Assembly: GCA_933228675.1 (NCBI GenBank)
Contig: OW121744.1
Span: forward strand, 101,591,122 to 101,655,121
Reading direction: 5' to 3'
Length of the DNA: 64,000 nucleotides
From: Stomorhina lunata
Taxonomy: Eukaryota > Arthropoda > Insecta > Diptera > Rhiniidae
Below the pieces are notes generated by a model, which worked only from the letters and a program-made list of their open reading frames with translations, had not been told where the DNA came from and searched no databases. Shown one piece after another: positions 36,201-47,764 of the stretch. The position numbers and the translations under genes were made by a program. The number at the start of each line of letters is the position of its first letter. Positions within the stretch are counted from its first letter, which is position 1.

Positions 36201-39070
36201 CTTATCAATAGTTTTCTATATAAAAAACAGCTAATTTTCAATAAAATGCCTTTTGTTGAATAGGATTTTCCAGAGAATACCTTTCAGCGAATAAGATTAT
36301 TTTAAATAAACTTCTGCTGAATAATTTTTTCTTTAGAAAACTTGTACTGTAAAAATACTCCTATAGAAAAACTTTTGTTAACTATGATCTTTTATAGAAA
36401 ACTTCAGCTGAATAAGTTTTTGATAGAATAACTTGAGCTAGCTAAGATTTTTTCTAAGAAAAACTGTTGCTGAATAAGTATTTCTAAAGAAAACCTTTTG
36501 CTGAATAAGGATTTTTAAGAAAATCTTGCACTGTAAGTTTTTTTCAAAGAAAAGCTTGAGCTAAATAATGATTTTGGAATAGAAAAACTTGTGGTGGATA
36601 AGTTTTTTTAAAGAAAAACTTATGCTGAATAATGTTTTCCATTGAAAAGCTTGAGCTGAATAACGGTTTCTATAGAAAAGCTTGAGCTGAATAAGGTTTT
36701 TTGATAAAACAAATTTTGCTGAATAATTATTTTTACAGAAAAATTCGTGCCTGATAAACCATTTTCTATAAAAAGCATCATCTGAATAAGGTTATTATAA
36801 AAGAAACTTGTGTTTCATTAGTTTTTTTACAGAAAAGTTATTCTTAATAATGTTTTTTATAAATATACTTGTGCTGAATAAGGATATTATAGAAAATATT
36901 GTCCCTAAAGGGACAATAGGGACAAAAGGGCCAATGATTTTTGAATTGAAAATTTTGTGCTGAATAAGGTTTTTAAAGAAAAACTTGTGCTGAATAATGT
37001 CTTATATAGAAAAGCTTGTGCTAAATAAGAATTTCTATATAAAATCATGAGCTGAATACAGTTTTTTTATGTAACAACTTGTGCTGAATATTTTAGTTAC
37101 AGAAAAACTCATGCTTAATATGGTTTTCTATAAAAAGCAACAGCTGAATAAGGTTTTTTTTTTATAGAAAAACTTGTGTTTCATAAAGTTTTCCAAAGAA
37201 AAGTTCTGATTAATAATGTTTTTATAAATATACTTGTGCTGAATAAGGATTTTATAGAAAATATTGTACTTAAATGTTTTTTATTCAAAAGCTTAAGATA
37301 GATAATGATTTTTGAATACAAAAACTTGCGCTGAAAAAGGCTTTTTAAAGAAAAACTTGTGCTGAATAATGTTCGCCATAGAAAAATTTGAGGTGAGTAA
37401 GTTTTTATACAGAAAAGATTGAGCTGAATAAGGTTTTTTTTTTATATAAAAACTTTTGCTGAGTATTTCTTTTTTAGAAAAACTCGTGCTTAATATGGTT
37501 TTTTATAAAAAGCAAAAGCTGAATAAGGTTTCCTTTTTTAAAAAACTTGAGTTTCATTAGGCTTTCTACAGAAAAGTTGTGCTTAATAAGGTTTTTGGTA
37601 TAAATACTTTTGCTGAATAAGGTTTCTGTATAAAACCTTAAATAAAATAAAGTACTTCATAGAAACTTTCTATAGAAGAGCTGTTCTGAATAAGGTTTTT
37701 CATAATAAAATTTTACTTGAATAAAGTTTCCTATAGAAATGCTTGTGCTGAATAAAGTTTATTGTAGAAAAGCTTGAGCTTAAAAAAGTTTTTTATAAAA
37801 AAACTTGTGCTGAATAAGGTTTAATGTAGAAAAACATGTGCTGAATAGGGTTTTTTGTAAAAAAACTTGTGCTGAATTAAGTTTTTTATAGAAAAACTTG
37901 TGCTGAATAAGGTTTATTTTAGAAAAAAATGTTCTGAATAATGTTTACTATCAAAAAATCTTGTGCTGAATAAGTTTTATTATAGAAAAAGCTTTGTTCT
38001 GAATAAGAAAGTAGAAACACATGCTTAGATTTAAGTTTTCTATAGAAAATATTGAGCTGAATAAGATTTTTTACAAAAAGACTTGTGTTCAAAAAGATTT
38101 TATATTAAAAATGTTGTGCTGAATAAGGTTTTCCATAAAAAAAACTTACACTGAAAAAAATATTTTATAGAATACTTGTGCTAACTAAGGTATTTAATAG
38201 AAAACTGCAGCTGAATAAGATATTCAATAAAAAACTTCAGCTGAATAAGGTTTTCATAGAAAATTTGAGGTTTTTTACATAAAAATTCAGGCTTTCGACA
38301 GAAAAATTTTAGCTGAATATGTTTTTTTTTGTATAGAAAACTTTTAGTAAAAGCAATATTGTCACAAAAAAAAAACTTTAAATGATTATTATTTTTTATA
38401 AAAAACTTATGTTGACTTAGGTTTCGTATATAAAAACTATTGCTGAAGAAGCTTTATAGATTTTCTATAATTTTCTATAACGTGCTTATAAGATTTTCTA
38501 TAATGGCATAGTTGCTGAATAAGGTTTTCTGTAGCAAACCTTTGGCTAAATTAAGTTTTCTTAGTTAAAACTTTAGCTTAATAAGGTTTTCTATAGAAAA
38601 ACTTTTGCTGAATAATGTCTTGGGTAGAAAAAACTGTAATAGTTAATGTGAATAAGATTTGCTATTGAAAAGTTAATATTAAATAAAATATTTAAGAAAA
38701 ACACGAGCTGAATAAGGTTTTCTATAAAAAAAGTTACTCTTAATAGGGTTTTCTATGAAACCAACTTGTGCTGAATTATATTTTCTTTGGAAAAATAAGA
38801 TCTTAAAAATTTTCTATAGAAAAACTTACGCTGAATTAGGTTTTTATATAAAAACTTAAGCTGAATTAGGTTTTTTATATAAAAACTTGAGCTGAATTAG
38901 GTTTTCTTATATAAAAACTTGAGCTGAATTAGGTTTTCTTTAGGGAAACTTTTGCTAAATTATCTTTAGTGTTCAAAGAACTTGTGCAGAATCAAGTTTT
39001 ATGATAGAAATCTTTTTTTAAATGAGGTTTTCTAAGAAAAACCTTTAGCTGAATAAGCTTTTCTATACAT
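36201..39070. repeat. Degenerate ~31-bp GCTGAATAAGG minisatellite
   Basis: About 90 diverged units of consensus AAGGTTTTCTATAGAAAAA, then CTTGTGCTGAAT. The palindrome extends outward to AAG and CTT with one mismatched pair. Indels and substitutions are frequent, so this looks much older than the GAAGAG arrays. A GC-richer palindrome TTGTCCCTAAAGGGACAA interrupts it at 36899-36916. Confidence 0.9.
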
Positions 39071-40250
39071 TTTTCCTCCCGACCTCCTAGAATTTATCAT
39101 TTAGCATAATATGAGTATTAAATAAATGCAGTGCAATGACATTACAATTATTTCTCAGATATACAAACACATTTATATTGATATATAAATGCTCCCTTTC
39201 TTGTCACATAATACAAAAACATATTAAGGTACGTAATCATAAAATATGAGTTCTTATGAGAAAAAAAAATTGCTTCAATTGATGTGAGGAAGTATTAACA
39301 ACTTTTAACTAACCCCTTTCTTTTGTCATAACTTGTTTTTTTTATCACATAGTCATTGTATCTTTCTTTCCCTTTCGATTTCATAAAAAGGGTGTTATTT
39401 GCTGAAAGGAAATGAAGCCCTTTCATCACTGCTTGTAAAATGAATGTCAAATTTCAAAAAGTTTTGTTGATGATGAAATTCTTACAAATCAAATGCTAAT
39501 AACAGGCAATTTGTTAAACAAAATGATTTTTAGAAATTGATAAGAATATATTTTTTGTGAAATATGCACTCAAGTGTAAACTTGAAGTTTCATGCTTTCT
39601 AATTATAATTGTTTCATAAAACCAAAAGAAATTCGTTTTTACTTCTGTATCACTCGCCAAAATCTGTTTAAGATAAATTTAAAATTTGTTTCTCATCACA
39701 AAGAAATGTAAAAAAAACCAAGTTCGTGCTTACAACAAATAACTAGTAATTGAACCATAAAATTAGTAGTTTATCTAAAGGTCATTGTTGTAAATTTAAA
39801 CTTAAAAGAATTGTTGTAAGAAAGGTATTGAAAACATCCCCAATTTTTTTTTTTTTTTGTGAAACACGTCCGTTCGTCAATTTAACAAGTGATTTTGCAC
39901 AGTGAAACGTGTTCGTATGACAAGTTATGTGTGACAAGTGTCGTTCGCGTGTTCAATTAAAACAAGAAAAAAACTTGCGTAAATACTTTTTTTTTGGTTT
40001 AAAGGACTTTGGATTTCTATTTTAAGCAGCAAATGTGGGCGACTATTTAGCTAAGGTTTCAAAATTTTGTAAATGAAATTTTAGCTGGAGGTGGACGTTT
40101 TTGCCTAAACACTTTCTAATATAAAGGCCACGTGTTCTTATTAACGAAATGATTGACAAAGTGAATGGGAATCAACCAGAAATTGATTGGAGTTGACAAA
40201 TAGGCCAGATATGATGAAGGCGGTGGTGTTGAATATTTTTTTTTTTTTTG
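39071..40250. other. Unique enclave between two related arrays
   Basis: Non-repetitive DNA separating arrays of the same unit type. 39870-39980 is distinctly richer in CG words (ACACGTCCGTTCGTCAA, AACGTGTTCGTATG, GTCGTTCGCGTG) and resembles a fly promoter/5'UTR. A splice-donor-like GTAAAT follows at 39979. No coding frame of note. Confidence 0.5.
39870..39978 (+). promoter_or_regulatory. Promoter/5'UTR-like segment (weak)
   Basis: A local rise in complexity and CG content within very AT-rich DNA, with an ACAAG/GTTCG-rich composition often seen in fly 5'UTRs, ending at a GTAAAT donor-like site. No TATA box, initiator or downstream exon can be identified. Composition alone supports this. Confidence 0.12.
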
Positions 40251-43200
40251 TGTAAAAAGTAGTGCTTAATAAGGTTTTTTACAGAAAACTTGTTCTGAGT
40301 AAAGTTTTCTAAAGAAAAAGTAATGCTGAATAAGGTTTTCTAAATAAAATCTTATATTTAATAAAGTGTAATTAAAAAAACATGAGCTGAATTAGTTTTT
40401 CTATAGAAAAACTGGTGCTGAATAAGATTTTCTATTAAAAAACTTATATTGAATAAAGAATATTTTAGAAAAACATGAGCTGAATAAGGTTTTCTATAGG
40501 AAAACTAGTGAAGAATTATATTTTCTATAGAAACCCGGTGCTGAGTAATGTTTTCGAAAAAAATTTAGCTGAATAAGGTTTTCTAAATAAAAACTCTTGC
40601 CGAATAAGGTTTTCTGTAAAAAGCTTGTGCTGACTTATTTTTTTCTATACAAAAATTATGCTAAATAAGGTTTTTTATTAACAAAAAGTTATGTTGAATA
40701 TGATTTTCCATTAAAAATGGTGATTCTTAAGGCTTTTTTAAGAAAAACTAGTGCAGAATTAAATTTTCGATAGAAAACTTGCGTTGAATAAGGTTTTCCA
40801 TAGAAAAAGTTTTGCTGAATAAGATTTTCTATAGGAAAACTTATATTTAAAAAAGTATATTTTAGAGAAGCATGAGCTTAATAAGGTTTTCTATTTAAAA
40901 ACTAGTGCAGAATTTTCGGTAGAAACCCGGTGCTGAATAATGTTGTCTATAAAAAAGTTAGGCTGAATAAGGTTTTATATAGAAAATCTTATTTTGAACA
41001 AAGTTTGTTTTAGTAAAACATTAGCGGAATAAGGGTTTTCATAAAAAAGTTGTGCTGAATAGGAGCTTCTATAAATAAAGTTTTTTTTATTAAAAAAAAA
41101 TTTGCTGAATATGATTTTCCATAGAAAAACTGGTGATTTTTAAATGTCTTTTAAGAAAAACAAGTGCAGAATTAGATTTTCTATACAAAACTTGCGCTGA
41201 ATATTGTTTTTCATCGAAAAAGTTATGCTGAAGTTTTCTATAGAAAGTCTTATTTTGCACAAGGTCTATGTTAGAAAAACATGAGCTGAATAAGGTTTTC
41301 TAAAGAAAACAGTTGCTGAATAAGGTTTCCATAAACAAAATTTATGTTGAGTTAGGTTTTCTATACAAAAATTGTGCAAAATAAGGTTTTCTATCAACAA
41401 AAAGTTATGCTGAATATGTTTTCCTATAAAATAACGGGTGCTTTTTATTTTATTATTTAAGATAAACTAGAGCAGTATTAAATTTTCTATGCAAAACTTG
41501 GGCCGAATAAGGTTTTCCATAGAAAAAGTTGTGCTGAATAAGGTTTTCTATAGAAAATCTTATTTTGTACAAGGTTTATCTTAGAAAAACATGAGCTGAA
41601 TAAGGTTTTCTATAGAAAAGAGTTGCTGAATAAGGTTTTCTATAGAAAACAGTTGCTGAATAAGGTTTTCTGTTAAAAACGTTATGCTAAATCAAATTTT
41701 CTGTAGAAAAATTATGCTGAATAAGGTTTTTTATCAACAAAAAGTTATGCTGAATATGATTTTCTACAGAAAAACTCAAGCTTGTTAAAGTTTTTTTTAA
41801 GAAAAACTAGTGCAGAATTAAATTTTCTATAGAAAACTTGAGCTGAATCATGTTTTCCATAGAAAAAGTTATGCTGAATAAGTTTTTCTATAGAAAACTT
41901 GTGCTGAAAAAAGTTTTATACAGAAAAGTTTGTATTTAATGAAGTGTTTTTTTAGAAAAACTTAGGCTTCTATAGAAAAACTGGTGATGAATAAGGTTTT
42001 TTTATGTAAAAACAAGTGCAAAATAAAGTTTTTATAGAAAACTGGTGCTGTATAATGATTTCTGTAGAAAAATTTGTGCTGAATAAGGTTTTCAATAAAA
42101 AATTACTTGTATTGAAACAATAAATTACTTTTATTTAAATTTATTTATTTATTATAAAACTTTATTGATTATAGCTGCTGCTGAATAAGGCTTTTTTGTA
42201 AACAACCTAGTGCAGAACAAGTTTTTCTTTAGAAAACTGATGCTGAATAAGGTTTACAATAAAAAAAGATGTGCTGAATAAGGTTTTCTAAAGAAAATGT
42301 GATGCCAAAAAGATTTTTTATAGAAAACTTGTGTTGAATATGATTTCTATAGAAAAACTTATGTTGAAAAATGGTTTTTATAGAAAAGTCTATATTGAAT
42401 AAAGATTACTTATAAAAACTTAAGCTAAATAAGATTTTCTATCAAAAAACTAGTGCTAAATAAGGTTTTCTATAGAAGAACTTGAGCAAAACAATGTTTT
42501 TTTACAGAAAACTGGAGCTGTATAAGGTTTTCTTAGAAAAACTGTTGCTGAATAAGAAAAAATTCTGCTGAGTAAGGATTTCTTTCAAAAAGTTGTGCTA
42601 AATAAGGTTTTTGCATAAAAAACTGGCGCTGAAATAGTTTTTTCATAGAAAAATTGATACAGAACAAGTATGTAAGAGTTTCTGTAGAAAAACTGCTTTA
42701 AAATACGATTTTCTGTATAAAAGCTGTTGCTGAATAAGATTTTTTACAAAACACACTTGTGCTAAGTAAGTTTTTTTTAGAAAAAGTTGTGCTGAATTAA
42801 CTTTTATTTAAAAAAAATGATGCTGAATATAAATTTCTGCAGAAAAACTAGTGCGTAACAAGATTTTTAAGAAAACTTGAGGTGAATAAGCTTTTTTTTA
42901 TAGAAAAATTGGTGCAGAACATGTTGTTAGTAAGTTCTTCTCTGGAAAAACTGGCGCTGAATACGGTTTTTTTGAAAAAAATTAGTGCTAACTAATATTT
43001 TCTCTATGAAATCTAGCTCTAAACAAGGTTTTCCATACAAAAGTTTGTGATGAAGAGGGTTTTCCTTTAAAAAGGTTTGCTGAATGAGGTTTTCTAAAGA
43101 AGAGTTTGTGCGGAATAATGTTTTTTATAAAAAAAACTTGTGCTGAATAAGGTTCTCTAAAGAAAACCTTTAGCTGAATAAGGTTTTCTAACGAAAAACT

Positions 43201-43500
43201 TTTGCTGAATAAGGTCTTCTATGGAAAATAAGCATTAAAAAAGGTTTTTAATTAAAATAATTCTTTACAAAAAGTATTTAAAAAAAAAAACATTAGGTGA
43301 ATAAGGTTTTTGGTAAAAAAAAACTAATGCTGAATAAGATTTTTTATAGAAAAACATATGCAATACAAGGTTTTATAATAAAATATTTGAGCTGGATAAT
43401 GTTTTTTATAAAAAGTCATTGCTAAAAAAGGTTTTCTTTAATGCTTAATAAGGTTTACTTTATAAAATCATTGCTGAATTAGACTTTCTTTGGATGAAAT
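40251..43500. repeat. Degenerate ~31-bp GCTGAATAAGG minisatellite, second block
   Basis: About 100 units of the same type as 36201-39070 (GCTGAATAAGGTTTTCTATAG, then AAAAACTTGT), equally diverged. A stretch of AT-rich non-satellite DNA at 42098-42172 (TTATTTATTTATTATAAAAC) interrupts it. Together with the previous block it may be one old array split by unique sequence. Confidence 0.9.
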
Positions 43501-44884
43501 TAAACTCAATGAGATTTTTTATAAGAAAAATAGACCGAGTGGATTTTTTGTTAACTCATGTTTTCATTTTTATCAGAATTTTGCCTTCAATTCTTTTGTT
43601 AGACAAGCGACTAAAAAAACTAAAGCAATTAATTTTATTTCAAAATATAGTTATTTTACGTATTAAAAAAAACTAAATTTTATCCACGTTTTTTGTTTGA
43701 TGTTCCAAATACCAAAATTTATTTGTTATTTAATTTCATTTTATCTCTTTTAAATAGTTATTTTACCTTAATTTCATTTGACATTCTAGTTTATTTCGTA
43801 TATGGGAAAATTCAATTAAGATTCAAATGATAAATCACAGCAAATAAATACAAATAATAGCCAAATAATTCAAAGTTTTAAACAATTCATATACACGTAT
43901 AAAGGCATACATACATATAAATATGTATAACAATATATAGAAAAATTAAAACAATTTAAAAAATCTATAATGAATGACACAACAATTAAAACCAAATCCC
44001 CAGAACACAAAAAAAACTGAATATCAAATAAAATAATCTATGAATATTGGAGTACGACGAGTATAAAATTAAATAACCCTTGAGGTAAAAAATTTTGTTA
44101 TACCTCAATATTCAAATATATCTGGGGCGATAAATTTTATTTTTTGGTCAACAAAATATTTTATAGCTAAATGGTAATTACAAATTATTTTTGGGGTTAA
44201 ATATTAACGAACACACACTCGCTCACACAAAATTATGTTAAATTGTGTAAAATGGTATTCAGCTGAATTTTTGGCTATTGGTTTATTGTCAAATTACTGC
44301 AGTAAAAGCAATTAACAGAACAAAAAATTTTGAAAATGAACACAAACCAAAAAACGTGAAAGAAAAAATTTCGGGTAACAATTAAAACATGTAACATTCA
44401 TTTCATTTTGTTCAAATTAAACATAAACTTGCACAATGTTCATGCATTTTATTTCAAATCCTGTCATTTAACGCAAAATGCTAATAAAACTGTCAGCAAA
44501 CAAAGAGACAAAAGGCAGCCATACAACAGCAACCATTTACATACAAATGGAATATAACAAAAAAAAAACCTTAAACCGAAAACAAAAAGTGAAATTTTAT
44601 TATTTTTGCTAAATGTTCAGCTACCAATAGATCGTCAAACCTCAACCAAAACCATGGAAATGGCTCTACAATTGGCCATTACGACATATTACAAACATCT
44701 CCTAACAAAACCGAAGTTTTATTCATAATGTAGTCATTGGCTACGTCTTAGTCTAGTTCATAGTCAAGGTTTGAGATAGACAGAATATGCCGCCAGAAGC
44801 CGAAAACTTTTAGTAATTTTCGTAAATATCACGATCATACAATAAACTCGTAAAAATTGTCACCAAAAACAATCAATGGCCAAT
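43501..44884. other. Non-repetitive spacer
   Basis: Unique AT-rich DNA. A 24-codon frame at 44654-44728 starts in a favourable context (AAAACCATGG; MEMALQLAIT at its start) but is too short to call. No other signal. Confidence 0.5.
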
Positions 44885-47005
44885 TCTCAACATTTTTCTA
44901 TAGAAAAATTTTTCTATAGAAAATTTTCGATAGAAATATTCCTCTCTAAAAAAATTTTCGATAGAAATATTTTTCTAAAGAAAAATTTTCGATAGATATA
45001 TTATTCTAAAGAAAAATGTTTGATATAACTATTATACTAAAGAAAAAATTGTCGATATAAATATTTTTCTATTGAAAAATTTTCGATAGAAATATTTTTC
45101 TATAGAAAAATTTTCGATAGAAATATTTTTCTTTAGAAAAATTTTCCAAAGAAATGTTTTTCTATAGAAAAATTTTCCAAAGAAATATTTTTCTATAGAA
45201 AAATTTTGCAAAGAAATATTTTTCTATAGAAAATTTTTCAAAGGAAATATTTTTCTTTAGAAAAATTTTCCAAAGAAATATTTTTCTATAAAAAAATTTT
45301 CCAAAGAAATATTTTTCTATAGAAAAATTTTCCAAAGAAATATTTTTCTATAGAAAAATTTTCCAAAGAAATATTTTTCTATAGAAAAATTTTCCAAAGA
45401 AATATTTTTCTATAGAAAAATTTTCCAAAGAAATGTTTTTCTATAGAAAAATTTTTCAAAGAAATATTTTTCTATAGAAAAATTTTCCAAAGAAATATTT
45501 TTCTATCAAAAATTTTCCAAAGAAATGTTTTTCTATAGAAAAATTTTCGTTAGAAATGTTTTTCTATAGAAATATTTTCCGAAGAAATATTTTTCTATAG
45601 AAAAATTTTCCAAAGAAATATTTTTCTATAGAAAAATTTTCCAAAGAAATATTTTTCTATAGAAAAATTTTCCAAAGAAATATTTCTCTATAGAAAAATT
45701 TTCCAAAGAAATATTTTTCTATAGAAAATTTTTCAAAAGAAATATTTTTCTATAGAAAAATTTTCCAAAGAAATATTTTTCTATAAAAAAATTTTCCAAA
45801 GAAATATTTTTCTATAGAAAAATTTTCCAAAGAAATATTTTTCTATAGAAAAATTTTCCAAAGAAATATTTTTCTATAGAAAAATTTTCCAAAGAAATGT
45901 TTTTCTATAGAAAAATTTTTCAAAGAAATATTTTTCTATAGAAAAATTTTCCAAAGAAATATTTTTCTATCAAAAATTTTCCAAAGAAATGTTTTTCTAT
46001 AGAAAAATTTTTCTATAGAAAAATGTTTCTATAGAAAAATTTTCCAAAGAAATATTTTTCTATAGAAAAATTTTCCAAAGAAATATTTTTCTATAGAAAA
46101 ATTTTCCAAAGAAATATTTTTCTATAGAAAAATTTTTCTATAGAAAAATTTTCCAAAAAAAATATTTTTCTATAGAAAAATTTTCGTTGGAAATATTTTT
46201 CTATAGAAAAATTTTCGTTAGAAATATTTTTCTATAGAAAAATTTTCGTTAGAAATATTTTTCTATAGAAAAATTTTCGTTAGAAATATTTTTCAATAGA
46301 AAAATTTTCGTTAGAAATATTTTTCTATAGAAAAATTTTCGTTAGAAATATTTTTCTATAGAAAAATTTTCCAAAGAAATATTTTTCTATAGAAAAATTT
46401 TCCAAAGAAATATTTTTCTATAGAAAAATTTTCGTTAGAAATATTTTTCTATAGAAAAATTTTCGTTAGAAATATTTTTCTATAGAAAAATTTTCGTTAG
46501 AAATATTTTTCTATAGAAAAATTTTCGTTAGAAATATTTTTCTATAGAAAAATTTTCGTTAGAAATATTTTTCTATAGAAAAATTTTCGTTAGAAATATT
46601 TTTCTATAGAAAAATTTTCGTTAGAAATATTTTTCTATAGAAAAATTTTCGTTAGAAATATTTTTCTATAGAAAAATTTTCGTTAGAAATATTTTTCTAT
46701 AGAAAAATTTTCGTTAGAAATATTTTTCTATAGAAAAATTTTCGTTAGAAATATTTTTCTATAGAAAAATTTTCGTTAGAAATATTTTTCTATAGAAAAA
46801 TTTTCGTTAGAAATATTTTTCTATAGAAAAATTTTCGTTAGAAATATTTTTCTATAGAAAAATTTTCGTTAGAAATATTTTTCTATAGAAAAATTTTCGT
46901 TAGAAACATTTTTCTATAGAAAAATTTTCGTTAGAAATATTTTTCTATAGAAAAATTTTCGTTAGAAATATTTTTCTATAGAAAAATTTTCGTTAGAAAT
47001 ATTTT
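44885..47005. repeat. 31-bp minisatellite with two unit types (CCAAAG and CGTTAG)
   Basis: About 68 units: TATTTTTCTATAGAAAAA followed by TTTTCCAAAGAAA or TTTTCGTTAGAAA. The CCAAAG type fills the left and middle; the CGTTAG type takes over almost completely from about 46430 to the end. A landmark defect (TTCTATCAAAAATTTTCC) occurs at 45503 and 45967, 464 bp apart, close to 15 units. The matching neighbouring units around both copies support a block duplication. Confidence 0.95.
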
Positions 47006-47764
47006 GCCTAAGGTAAAGTGCTTATAATACTCCTCTTAAAATAAACACACAAAAAAGTACAAAACAATAAAGATTCAGTCACTCCACGAACATTAATGCA
47101 AACTCACACTGAAACCTTTTTGAAGGGTTTGAGTTATACCCTCTCAAACATTAAAGCAAAATGTGATGCATTATAATCAGTATTTAGTCCTTGTCCATGT
47201 TTATAGTGTTGGTGATTTCACGCATATGTCAACCACAAAATTGACAATAATTTGGTTTATACTCCATCCTCTGCTCTTAGTCATTCAAACTTGTACTTGT
47301 ATGTATTGGCAAACATTACGTTCCAACATGCATCACGCACTTCGCTGTCTAAAACAACAAAATGTTTTACAACACACTGTGAGGACAGTAATAGTATGTG
47401 TGTTTTTGTATGTGCGATCGTGCCTTTTACATTTAACGCACTGTGCGTGACATTTAGCTGTATATTTATGTGGTCTACATTTAGGCGCATTTATATAGAA
47501 ATTTTACATTTATAGTTAAAATAAAAAAAGAAAGTCTTGGCAAGACTATAAAATGACCATATAAATGATATGTTGCACTAAATATTTTTTTTAATAGTGA
47601 CAACAAATATTAATATTTTGTAGGCTTATGTGTAAAAACCATGGAATGTAATAAGGTTTATATAGATAATTGGCGATCATGTTCACAAAACATAATCAAT
47701 TTCAATTGTAAGTTGGTGAGAGGAAAATTGGAATAAAACAAAACTTGTGTTCTTGTATGATTCA
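47006..47764. other. Non-repetitive spacer
   Basis: Unique, less AT-rich DNA. Frames of 69-95 codons are open at once on both strands and in two plus frames (47163-47515). They cannot all be real and none shows a family motif, so no gene is called. Confidence 0.5.

Noticed and set aside
44654..44728. 24-codon ORF in a good start context
   Set aside because: Too short to separate from chance, with no conservation data and no splice donor nearby.
47163..47515. Frames of 95, 87 and 69 codons in a less AT-rich spacer
   Set aside because: Open in two plus frames and one minus frame at once, with no motif or splice context favouring one; likely chance in higher-GC DNA.
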